Below, in pieces: positions 1-7,535 of a stretch of 64,000 nucleotides of DNA. A program made the translations under genes and the position numbers. Each line of letters begins with the position of its first letter. The first letter of the stretch is position 1. The notes below the pieces were generated by a model. That model was not told where the DNA came from, did no database searches, and was given only the letters and a program-made list of their open reading frames with translations. This stretch comes from Alteriqipengyuania bathyomarina_B (GTDB taxonomy: Bacteria; Pseudomonadota; Alphaproteobacteria; Sphingomonadales; Sphingomonadaceae). The stretch is taken from positions 124,001 to 188,000 of the forward strand of contig NZ_JBCFZM010000004.1 of NCBI RefSeq assembly GCF_038594605.1. The letters run 5' to 3'.

Positions 1-967
1 CGTCGATCTCATAGGGCAGGTCGGGCCGTGCGGACGCAATCGTCTCGTAATGCGCGAGCAGTGCCTCGAGCCCTTCGACGCGCGTAAACTGCGGCGAGAC
101 CGGCAGGCCGAAGGCTTCGATGGCGCGGATCACCTCGCATTGCGTCTCGCCCGGCAGCTCCGAAGCCTCGCCCCAGCCATGCGCCCAGAAGCGCAAAGGG
201 CGGCTGGCAGTGACCTTCGCGTCCTTCTGCCGCAGCGATCCCGCCGCCGCGTTGCGCGGGTTGGCGAACTGGCGGACCTTGTCCGCCTCGAACGGCGCGC
301 CTTTCTCGTCCGCCGCCGCGCGCGCTTCATCCATCAGCCGCGCGTTGAGATCGGCGAAGGCGGCGCGCTCCATATAGACCTCGCCGCGAATTTCGAACAC
401 GTCCGGTGCGTCGCCCTTCAGCTGCTTGGGAATATCCTCGATATGCGCGACATTGGCGGTCACATCCTCGCCCACCTGTCCGTCGCCGCGCGTCGCCGCG
501 CGTACCAGCTCGCCCTTCTCGTAGCGCAGCGAGCAGGACAGGCCGTCGATCTTGTCCTCGGCGGTGAACCACACCGGCGCGTCTGCTTCCATGTCGAGGA
601 AACGCCGCACCCGCGCGACCCACTCGCCCACTTCCTCGCCGTTGAAGGCATTGTCGAGGCTCATCATCCGGACGGGATGTAGAACTTTCTCGAGCGACTT
701 TGTTGATGGGGCGCCAACGATTTGCCTGACGCTAAATAGATCTTCCTCATCAACGACGAGCTGATTTTCGAGCGCCTGCGCCTCCATCTTAAGAGCATCA
801 AATTCCTCATCAGTTATGATGGGGTCATCCAAATCGTCATACCGATGCCGATGGAAAACAATGTCTGCGTTTAGCTTTGCCAGCTTGTGAGCAAGCGGAC
901 GTAACTCCTCCTGCTTTTTTTCCGCCTTTTTGTAGCTTTCGTGATCAGGGCTTTTCGGACTTCGCAT
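1..967 (-). CDS. ligA: NAD-dependent DNA ligase LigA, N-terminal part (runs off the left edge)
   Basis: Seals nicks during replication and repair using NAD+. About 322 codons are visible. Seen: domain Ia (about residues 20-70), then the adenylation domain with KIDG (adenylated lysine near K139), ATRGDG, an EIRGEVYM motif and the NPRNAAAGSLRQ motif. The frame continues without a stop past position 1, so OB, zinc-finger, HhH and BRCT domains lie outside. The first 100 codons are AT-rich with codons rare elsewhere here (TTA, CTA, ATA, AGT). In domain Ia the NMN-binding residues equal to E. coli Tyr22, Asp32 and Asp36 are present, but His23 is Asp and Tyr35 is Phe. Start taken at ATG 967; in-frame ATGs at 1027, 1117 and 1135 exist but would overlap the promoter or start of the divergent hydrolase. 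The recN-ligA neighbourhood supports the call. Confidence 0.9.
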   Translation of the reverse strand, partial: MRSPKSPDHESYKKAEKKQEELRPLAHKLAKLNADIVFHRHRYDDLDDPIITDEEFDALKMEAQALENQLVVDEEDLFSVRQIVGAPSTKSLEKVLHPVRMMSLDNAFNGEEVGEWVARVRRFLDMEADAPVWFTAEDKIDGLSCSLRYEKGELVRAATRGDGQVGEDVTANVAHIEDIPKQLKGDAPDVFEIRGEVYMERAAFADLNARLMDEARAAADEKGAPFEADKVRQFANPRNAAAGSLRQKDAKVTASRPLRFWAHGWGEASELPGETQCEVIRAIEAFGLPVSPQFTRVEGLEALLAHYETIASARPDLPYEID

Positions 968-1133
968 CGATTCCAATTTCCACAACTGCCAGCGCGGCCA
1001 CAACCGATTGGAGGCTTTTTGAGCCATCCATCGCGCGTCTCGATAGGGCACAGCGGCGAGATTACGGAAGCCATTTTCTCGGCCCCGAAACACAAGTATG
1101 GTCGCGATCGGGGACATTGGGGGGAATTGGGAC

Positions 1134-2132
1134 ATGGGCCTGGGCAAGAAAATCGGCTGCGGTTGCCTTATGCTGCTGTTGTTGCTGGCGGCGGCGGTGG
1201 CCGCGATCTGGATCTGGAAACCATGGGCGAGCCTCGTGCCGCTCGAAATGGTCGAGCCCGAGGCGCAGGTCGGCGAGCGGATCGACGCGGGCGACGTGCT
1301 CGGCAATTTCTATCCGGCAAAGGGCGCCAATAACGGCCCCGGCATCCTCCTGATCGGCGGCAGCGAGGGCGGGCTCGGCAGCGACATGACGCGGCTGGCG
1401 CTGGCCCTCCAGAAGGATGGCTATTCGGTGCTGCACCAGAGCTACTGGCGCGCGCCGGGCCAGCCCGAGCGGCTGGAGGGCATTCCGCTCGAAACCTTCC
1501 AGCGCGGCCTTGCCTGGCTGCGCGCGCGGCCCGAGGTCGACCCGTCGCGCACCGCGATGATGGGCTGGTCGCGCGGCAGCGAGGCGACGCAGCTGATCGC
1601 GATGCGTGACCGTTCGCTGAAGGCCATCGTGCTCGGCATGCCCGGCAATGCGGTGTGGCCCGGCTTCAGCTGGGACGAGCCGTGGCGGCAGTTCGGGTCG
1701 CCATGGACATGGCGCGGCGAAAATCTGGTCCATCTCGACACCAGCGGCGTGCAGATGTTCGGCGGCGATCCCGAAGCAATCGGCAAGGAACTGCTCGCGC
1801 TGCAGGACGAACAACCCGAAGCGCTGCTGCCGATCGAGGATGTGCGCGTGCCCGTGCTGATGATCTGCGGCGAGGCGGATAACGTGTGGGCATCCTGCGC
1901 GATGGGCCGCAAGATCGAACAACGCGCCGAAGCCGAGGGCAAGGAGGATGTGACCCTGCTCGCCTACACCGACGCCGGCCACTACGGCTACGGCGCGCCG
2001 GTGAGCGAGACCGATGCAATGTTCGAGAACCTCTCACGCCTCGGCGGATCGCCCGAGGGAAATGCGGAGGCGCTACGCGAGGGGTATCGGGAGATCGAGC
2101 GGTTCTTGCGGGATGAGCTTGGGGGAGAGTGA
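1134..2132 (+). CDS. Membrane-anchored alpha/beta hydrolase (BAAT/dienelactone hydrolase-like)
   Basis: 332-residue hydrolase of unknown substrate. Residues 1-30 hold a KK pair followed by a leucine/alanine-rich membrane segment, so the enzyme should sit in the inner membrane facing the periplasm. A GWSRGS nucleophile elbow lies near residue 146, a GEADN acid loop near 247 and a GHYGYG histidine near 283, giving a complete Ser-Asp-His triad. The region before the elbow (GGSEGG) resembles the oxyanion loop of acyl-CoA thioester hydrolase/BAAT C-terminal domains. ATG 1134 is chosen because the hydrophobic anchor follows at once and a G-rich ribosome site precedes it. It is divergent from ligA and is not part of the conserved recN-ligA order, so it is probably an accessory insertion. 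Family certain, function inferred only broadly. Confidence 0.75.
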   Translation: MGLGKKIGCGCLMLLLLLAAAVAAIWIWKPWASLVPLEMVEPEAQVGERIDAGDVLGNFYPAKGANNGPGILLIGGSEGGLGSDMTRLALALQKDGYSVLHQSYWRAPGQPERLEGIPLETFQRGLAWLRARPEVDPSRTAMMGWSRGSEATQLIAMRDRSLKAIVLGMPGNAVWPGFSWDEPWRQFGSPWTWRGENLVHLDTSGVQMFGGDPEAIGKELLALQDEQPEALLPIEDVRVPVLMICGEADNVWASCAMGRKIEQRAEAEGKEDVTLLAYTDAGHYGYGAPVSETDAMFENLSRLGGSPEGNAEALREGYREIERFLRDELGGE

Positions 2133-2172
2133 CACCTTCTCCCCTTCCTTTTCAAGGAGGGGCGGTGGTTCG
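2133..2172. repeat. Short palindromic repeat, left flank of DUF559 gene
   Basis: Imperfect hairpin with CCCCTTCC pairing with AAGGAGGGG, then GGTGGTTCG. It begins directly after the hydrolase stop and ends just before the DUF559 stop. The same AAGGAGGGG...GGTGGTT pattern recurs in the same orientation at 2560-2602 on the other side of the gene. It could also terminate the hydrolase transcript. Confidence 0.65.
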
Positions 2173-2174
2173 TT

Positions 2175-2474
2175 CTACCTCACGGCTTCGATGATTGCTC
2201 TCAGGACACCGTTCACGTCGCGCATCACTTCCCCGTTTGTGAAGCGCAGAATTCTGATGCCCTGCGCCCGCTGAACCTCGGCGTCGCGTTCGACATCTGC
2301 TTTCCGGTCATGCGTGCCACCATCGACCTCGACTGCCAATTTCGCTGCCGGACAGTAGAAGTCGAGAATCCGGTTACCCTTTACCGCCTGTCTGCGAAAC
2401 TTCAGGTGCGCCAATTGGCTTTTTCGCAGCGCGTACCACAGGCGCTTCTCCGGCTCGGTCGGGTTGTTGCGCAT
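2175..2474 (-). CDS. DUF559 domain protein (Vsr/restriction-endonuclease-like fold)
   Basis: 99-residue protein. Seen: N-terminal TEPEKRLWYALR, then KFRRQ, ILDFYCP and AVEVDGGTHD, followed by RAQGIRILRF. These are hallmarks of DUF559, whose D...E-x-D pattern resembles Vsr-type and PD-(D/E)XK nucleases. Nuclease activity is inferred, not shown. Upstream codons (WLRERARE) continue the family's usual N terminus in frame without a start, so the native protein may begin earlier or may have lost its start. It lies between recN and ligA, where the conserved gene order has nothing, and carries palindromic repeats on both sides. Confidence 0.85.
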   Translation of the reverse strand: MRNNPTEPEKRLWYALRKSQLAHLKFRRQAVKGNRILDFYCPAAKLAVEVDGGTHDRKADVERDAEVQRAQGIRILRFTNGEVMRDVNGVLRAIIEAVR

Positions 2475-2504
2475 TTCGCGCGCCCGCTCGCGTAACCACC
2501 CACG

Positions 2505-2602
2505 TAAAGGCCCACCACCCCCACCCCCCCTCCGGGGAGGAGGGGGCTTGAGACGTATTCTCTCCCTCCTTCTTGAAGGAGGGGGTCGGGGGGTGGTTGC
2601 GG
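2505..2602. repeat. Long C-rich/G-rich inverted repeat between recN and DUF559
   Basis: Left half CCACCACCCCCACCCCCCC with an inner CTCCGGGGAG hairpin; right half CCCTCCTTCTTGAAGGAGGG followed by GGTCGGGGGGTGGTTGCGG. The outer halves are inverted copies, so the region can fold as one long structure. It starts within 5 bases of the recN stop and may also terminate recN transcription. REP/MITE-like by appearance. Confidence 0.75.
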
Positions 2603-2606
2603 ATCG

Positions 2607-4292
2607 CTACACCCCCTCCAGCAACCGATCCGCCTGCGCGCGCGCTTCGGGCGTAACCTCCGCGCCGGAGAGCATCCGCGCGATCTCTTCCTGACGGCCA
2701 TCGGCATCCAGCAACACCACGGACGTCTTCGTCACGCTGCCCGCCTTGGGGCCGCTGCTCGCCTTTGCGATCTTGTAGTGCACCCGGCCGCGCGCGGCGA
2801 CTTGGGGCGAGTGCGTCACCACCAGCACCTGCCCGTCGCTGGCGAGGCGCGCGAGCCGTTCGCCGATGGCGGAGGCGACCGCGCCGCCGACGCCGCGATC
2901 GATCTCGTCGAAGATCATCGTCGCAGCGCCGCCCTTTTCGGCGAGAGCGACCTTGAGCGCGAGGATGAAGCGCGACAATTCGCCGCCGCTGGCGATCTTG
3001 TTGAGCGGAGCGAAGTCGGCGCCCGGGTTGGTCGCGATCAGGAATTCGACCGCGTCCATGCCCGACGGGCCCCATTTCTCCTGCGGCAGCGGCTGCACGT
3101 CGGTCTGGAAACGGGCGGAATCGAGCTTGAGCGGAGCGAGCTCCCCTGCGACCGCCTTGTCGAGCGTCTTGGCCGCGGCCTTGCGCGCCTTGCGCAACCG
3201 GCTTGCCGCGCCTTCGTAGGCGTCGAACGCCTCGCGCTCGGCCAGCCTGAGCGCATCGAGCTGGGCCTCGCCGCCCTCGATCGCGTCGAGCTTGGTGCGC
3301 AGCTCGCGCATCTTGCCGGGCAGTTCGTCGACCTCGCAGCGGTGCTTGCGGGCGAGCGCGCGCAGATCGAACAGCCGCGTTTCCGCGGCGTCGAGCGCGG
3401 CGGGATCGTGAACCAGTGCCTCGGCCGCTTCCTCCAGTTTTTCCTCGGCTTCCGCCGCCTCGAGGATCGCGCGGTCGAGCGCGCCGAGCGCTTCGGCCAG
3501 CAGCTTGTGCTCGCCCGCGATCCGGTCGAGCCGCCGTGCGGCGGTGCGCAGTTCGCTCAGCGGCGAGTCGGAGCCATCCCAGATATGGCGAAGTTCCTCG
3601 AGGTCGCCCGACAGCCGCTCGCCCTTCTGCATCGACGCGCGCGCTTCGGCGAGGCGTGCTTCCTCGCCCGCCTGCGGTTCAATGTCGGTCAGTTCGGCGA
3701 GATGCGCCAGCAGCAGGTCCTGCTCCGCACTGGCCGCGTCGATCGCCTCGCGCGCCTCTTGCAGCGCTTCGGACGCGCGCTGCCATTCGCGCCAGCCCCG
3801 CGCCACCTTGGCGGTGTCTGCATCGGCGAAGCGATCGAGCAGCTGGCGGTGTCCGCGCGGGTTCACCAGCCCCCGGTCGTCATGCTGCCCGTGCAGCTCG
3901 ACGAGGATCGGCGCCAGATTGCGCAGCAGGCCCACACTGGCCGACTGGTCGTTGACGAAGGCCTTCGAGCCTGCACCGGTATCCGACGCATTCACCTGCC
4001 GCCGGATGATCAGCGGCTCGCCCGGCTCGATCTCGATCCCGGCGTCGTCGAGCACTTCGGCCAGCGCAGCGGGAAGCTGCGCGAATTCGAAAGTCGCGGT
4101 GACGCTCGCCTGCTTGGCGCCGCTGCGCACGAGGCCGACATCGGCCCGGTTGCCGAGGACGAGGCCCAGCGCATCGAGCAGGATCGACTTGCCCGCCCCC
4201 GTCTCGCCGGTGAGCACGCCGAGGCCGCGCCCGAAATCGAGATCGAGCGCTTCGATCAGCACGACGTTGCGGACGGCGAGTTGAGTCAGCAT
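2607..4292 (-). CDS. recN: DNA repair protein RecN
   Basis: SMC-like ATPase that acts at double-strand breaks. 561 residues, the usual family length. Seen: Walker A GETGAGKS near residue 30 after the N-terminal VLIEALDLDFG strand, a long central coiled coil rich in Ala/Glu/Arg (about 160-360), then the C-terminal ASGGELSRF signature, Walker B TMIFDEIDRGVGG and the QVLVVTHSPQVAA motif. It follows bamD in the order typical of alphaproteobacteria (bamD-recN-ligA). The spacing of 106 bases after bamD allows cotranscription. Confidence 0.97.
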   Translation of the reverse strand: MLTQLAVRNVVLIEALDLDFGRGLGVLTGETGAGKSILLDALGLVLGNRADVGLVRSGAKQASVTATFEFAQLPAALAEVLDDAGIEIEPGEPLIIRRQVNASDTGAGSKAFVNDQSASVGLLRNLAPILVELHGQHDDRGLVNPRGHRQLLDRFADADTAKVARGWREWQRASEALQEAREAIDAASAEQDLLLAHLAELTDIEPQAGEEARLAEARASMQKGERLSGDLEELRHIWDGSDSPLSELRTAARRLDRIAGEHKLLAEALGALDRAILEAAEAEEKLEEAAEALVHDPAALDAAETRLFDLRALARKHRCEVDELPGKMRELRTKLDAIEGGEAQLDALRLAEREAFDAYEGAASRLRKARKAAAKTLDKAVAGELAPLKLDSARFQTDVQPLPQEKWGPSGMDAVEFLIATNPGADFAPLNKIASGGELSRFILALKVALAEKGGAATMIFDEIDRGVGGAVASAIGERLARLASDGQVLVVTHSPQVAARGRVHYKIAKASSGPKAGSVTKTSVVLLDADGRQEEIARMLSGAEVTPEARAQADRLLEGV

Positions 4293-4398
4293 TGCGGGCG
4301 CAGATTAGCGCGCGCGGGTGCCCGCGTCACCGGCACCCCAGCCGGGAACCCACCGTTAATATGAAGTGCCCACCGGCGAAGCGAGGCAACGCGGCGGC

Positions 4399-5220
4399 CT
4401 ATTGCCCGACCGCGACCTGCGCATTGGGCGCGTGGTCCTGCACCAGTTCGAACGCCTTTTCGTACCATTCGCTGCCCGGATAGTTCGCGCCGAGCACGGC
4501 GGCGTACTTCTTGGCTTCGGTCGGGATGCCAAGCGCAAGGCTCGTCTCGGTCAGCCGATAGAGCGCTTCGGGCGCGTGGCTGGTGGTCTGGTACTTCTCG
4601 ACGACGTTCTGGAAACGGATCTGCGCGGCGGTCCAGCGGCCCGAACGCTCGTAAAAGCGACCGATTTCCATTTCCTTGCCCGCAAGGTGATCCTTCACGA
4701 GGTCGATCTTGAGCCGCGCGTCCGACGCATATTCGGACTGCGGGAAACGGCGTTCGACTTCCTGCAGCGCTGCAAGCGCCTGCTCGGTCGTCTTCTGGTC
4801 GCGCTGAACGTCGCTGATCTGCTCGTAATAGCTCAGCGCGATCAGGTAATAGGCGTAAGGCGCGTCCTTGTTGCCCGGATGGATCGAGAGGAAGCGCTGC
4901 GCGCTCTGAATCGACTTGGTGTAGTCGCGCGCGACGTAATAGCTGAACGCGCTCATCAGCTGCGCCCGGCGGGCCCAGGGCGAATAGGGATGCTGGCGCT
5001 CCACCTCGTCGAACAGCGCGGCGGCGACGGTCGTCTGGCCGCGATCGAGGCGATCCTTGGCGCTGGCGTAGAGCGTTTCCACATCGCGTGCGACATAGGC
5101 CGTATCGGTCGGTCCGGCGCTGCCACCGGCGCATGCCGACAGCGCGAGTGCGGTGCCGAGCAGGGCGGCGGTAATGACGGGGCGACGACGCGCGGCGACA
5201 GGCTGATGCTGGGAGTTCAT
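4399..5220 (-). CDS. bamD: Outer membrane assembly factor BamD (lipoprotein)
   Basis: Essential lipoprotein of the BAM complex, anchored in the inner leaflet of the outer membrane. 273 residues. Seen: signal peptide with lipobox LSAC near residue 30, then five TPR-like helical repeats. Diagnostic motifs include YASAKDRLDRG, FDEVERQHPYSPWARRAQLM, YYVARDYTKSI and RFLSIHPGNKDAPYAYYL. The Gly/Gln-rich tail seen in some family members is short here. Located upstream of recN as in other alphaproteobacteria; lpxC, the usual next gene upstream, is not present and proB follows instead. Confidence 0.95.
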   Translation of the reverse strand: MNSQHQPVAARRRPVITAALLGTALALSACAGGSAGPTDTAYVARDVETLYASAKDRLDRGQTTVAAALFDEVERQHPYSPWARRAQLMSAFSYYVARDYTKSIQSAQRFLSIHPGNKDAPYAYYLIALSYYEQISDVQRDQKTTEQALAALQEVERRFPQSEYASDARLKIDLVKDHLAGKEMEIGRFYERSGRWTAAQIRFQNVVEKYQTTSHAPEALYRLTETSLALGIPTEAKKYAAVLGANYPGSEWYEKAFELVQDHAPNAQVAVGQ

Positions 5221-5315
5221 GCGCGCAGTCTATAGCCAGCCGCGCGGTGAACGCCAAGTGAAGGATCGACCGGTCTGCCCCACGATGCGGCGGCCGCTTT
5301 TCCCCGAGGCGCGAT

Positions 5316-6488
5316 TCAGGCGCTCGGCCGTTCGCCGTGACCCGAAATCTCGCTGCCTTCGGGGGCTTCCCATAGCAGATGCCGCCCTTCGAGGCTGACG
5401 AGATTCTTGGAACGGATGACCTCGCCCTTGGTGGTGTAGCCCAGCAGCTGTTCGGCATCGAGATGCGGGTTTACCGCCAGCACGCGCAATTCTTCCGACG
5501 TGAAGTCGCTCAGCCCGCGCGCGCGCTCCTGACCCTGCTGGTCGTAGATATGCAGCACGTCGCCGCGGCTGAAATCGCCGTCGATCGAAAGGATGTCCTC
5601 GCGCCGGATCGCCCGGTCGCCATCGGCGAGCTCCTCGGCCAGTTCGTCCGAAACGCCGATGCTGCCCGCCATCTGCAGGCGGTTGGCGATCCAGCGTTCC
5701 CACCCCGAGGTGGGCGTGTCGTGGGCGATGAACTTGGTCGCGCGACGCTCCCCGTCGAGCACCGAGCTGAGTGGATTGTCGTATTCGCCATGGGCAATAT
5801 AGGTGGTCACACCCGCCTCCTGCGCGATGTTGGCGGCCATCAGCTTGGTCGTCATCCCGCCGGTGCCCAGCGTGCTCTTGCCCTTGGTCGCTTCCATGAA
5901 GGGCGCGACATCGGTCACTTCGGGAATGAACTCGGCGCCTTCCTCGTCCGGGTGGCGATCGAACAGGCCGTCGACTTCGGTCAGGATGATGAAATCCTTC
6001 GCATCGACCATCTGCGCCACCTTGGCGGCCAGCCGGTCGTTGTCACCGACGCGGATTTCCTCGGTCGTGATCGAGTCGTTCTCGTTCACGATCGGCATCA
6101 CCCCCGCCTCCAGCAGGCGGAACACGGTGTTGCGCGTATTGAGGAAGCGGCGGTGATCCTCGAAATCGCCCAGCGTCAGCAGGACCTGCGCGATTTCGAA
6201 ATCGAATTCGTGCCCGATCTGCTTGTAGGCGTTGGTGAGGATCGGCATTCCGCAGGCGGCGGCGGCCTGCTTGTCGCTCACGCCAGCGGTTTCGGGGCGC
6301 TCGCCCACGATCTTGAGACCCAGCGCGACCGCGCCCGAGCTGCACAGGATAACATTGCTGCCGCGCTCGCGCAGCTTGGCAACATCTTCCAGCAGACGCT
6401 GGATGAACCCGAAACGGGGCGTTAGGCGTTCACTGTTCGCAACCAGGGTGGAGCCGATCTTGACGACGACGGTATGCGATTGCGGCAT
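5316..6488 (-). CDS. proB: Glutamate 5-kinase ProB
   Basis: First step of proline synthesis: ATP-dependent phosphorylation of glutamate to gamma-glutamyl phosphate. 390 residues with an amino-acid kinase domain (about 1-260; VVKIGSTLVA at the N terminus, CSSGAVALG, NENDS, GTGGMTTKL) and a C-terminal PUA domain (about 285-380; LSIDGDFSRGDVLHIYD). The presence of the PUA domain matches the longer, feedback-inhibited form of the enzyme. It is transcribed away from proC-proA, with 116 bases between the two starts that must hold both promoters. In many alphaproteobacteria proB follows obgE; here it is grouped with the rest of the pathway. Confidence 0.96.
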   Translation of the reverse strand: MPQSHTVVVKIGSTLVANSERLTPRFGFIQRLLEDVAKLRERGSNVILCSSGAVALGLKIVGERPETAGVSDKQAAAACGMPILTNAYKQIGHEFDFEIAQVLLTLGDFEDHRRFLNTRNTVFRLLEAGVMPIVNENDSITTEEIRVGDNDRLAAKVAQMVDAKDFIILTEVDGLFDRHPDEEGAEFIPEVTDVAPFMEATKGKSTLGTGGMTTKLMAANIAQEAGVTTYIAHGEYDNPLSSVLDGERRATKFIAHDTPTSGWERWIANRLQMAGSIGVSDELAEELADGDRAIRREDILSIDGDFSRGDVLHIYDQQGQERARGLSDFTSEELRVLAVNPHLDAEQLLGYTTKGEVIRSKNLVSLEGRHLLWEAPEGSEISGHGERPSA

Positions 6489-6604
6489 GTATCATCCATG
6501 TTCATGGCCAGAGGAGTGGCGCGGACATAGGCACAGGTGCTGCATCGCACAACCCACTGGAAAAAATTGCACGGGCGTGTTATAAAAGAACAAACACAAT
6601 CGAA

Positions 6605-7456
6605 ATGCGGGGTTTACGCGCGGAGACTAAAATCGCGCCACCTGCTTCTGATAGCAAACGGAGAGATATTATCTTTCAGAACATACTACTTATCGGATGC
6701 GGAAAGATGGGCGGAGCCCTTCTCGAATACTGGAAGCGCGGCGACGAGAGCTTTACGATTGTCGATCCTTTTCTGGAGAGCGCGCCTGAAGGTGTTTCCC
6801 TCGTCAAGGACAAGGACGCGCTGGGCGAGAAACGCTTCGACGTCATCATCGTCGCGATCAAGCCGCAGATGATCGATGACATCCTGCCCGACTATGCCCC
6901 CGTCCTCTCCGACAACGGCTATGTCGTGTCGATGGCGGCAGGCGCTTCCGTCGCGCGCATCTCAAAGGCCATCGGCGATGCCCCGGTCATCCGGATCATG
7001 CCGAACCTCCCCGCCTTCGTCGGCAAGGCGACCAACGGCCTCGTCGCGGGCCCCGGCGTCACCGACGACCAGCGCAAGCATGCGCACGCGATGATGGAGC
7101 GGACCGGCACCGTCGTCGAAGTCGACGACGAGGACCAGCTCGACCGGGTGACTGCGGTCGCGGGTTCGGGCCCCGGCTACGTCTTCGAACTTGCCCGCGC
7201 CTATGTCGCGGCGGCCGAGGGCATCGGCTTTTCGCACGAACAGGCCCGCGCGCTAGTGCTCGGCACGCTCGAAGGGACCATCGCGATGGCGATCGACCAG
7301 GACGGGCAGACATTGGAAGACCTGCGCAATTCGGTCACCAGCAAGGGCGGCACCACCGCCGCCGGGCTCGACGCGCTGAACGGCGACGGCGCCGTCTCGC
7401 GCAAGTTCGAAGAGACGCTGGAGGCGGCCTACAAGCGCGCCGTCGAGCTGAGGTAG
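6605..7456 (+). CDS. proC: Pyrroline-5-carboxylate reductase ProC
   Basis: Last step of proline synthesis, NAD(P)H-dependent reduction of P5C. Rossmann motif ILLIGCGKMGGALL near residue 27, then VAIKPQ, IRIMPNLPAFVGKATNGL and the C-terminal GSGPGYVFEL and SVTSKGGTTAAGLDAL active-site segments. The family normally starts only a few residues before the Rossmann strand, so the first 21 residues from ATG 6605 look like extra sequence. No ribosome site precedes 6605. The only AUG-free alternative close to the fold is ATT/ATC at 6668-6673, where GGAGAG lies too close for a normal Shine-Dalgarno. This 5' end is AT-rich compared with the rest of the gene. Start uncertain, function sure. Confidence 0.95.
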   Translation: MRGLRAETKIAPPASDSKRRDIIFQNILLIGCGKMGGALLEYWKRGDESFTIVDPFLESAPEGVSLVKDKDALGEKRFDVIIVAIKPQMIDDILPDYAPVLSDNGYVVSMAAGASVARISKAIGDAPVIRIMPNLPAFVGKATNGLVAGPGVTDDQRKHAHAMMERTGTVVEVDDEDQLDRVTAVAGSGPGYVFELARAYVAAAEGIGFSHEQARALVLGTLEGTIAMAIDQDGQTLEDLRNSVTSKGGTTAAGLDALNGDGAVSRKFEETLEAAYKRAVELR

Positions 7457-7535
7457 CGCGCGCTCGGAACCCGGGGCGCACCTTGCCCGTCTAATCACTA
7501 GAACACCGCATAAGAATGATCCGAAGAGGACCACC

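Noticed and set aside
1062..1982. 306-codon open frame antisense to the membrane-anchored hydrolase
   Set aside because: GC-rich antisense shadow; it has no ribosome site or family motif, while the plus strand has a complete catalytic triad and membrane anchor.
2778..4364. 528-codon open frame antisense to recN
   Set aside because: Shadow frame without a recognisable domain; recN is unmistakable on the other strand.
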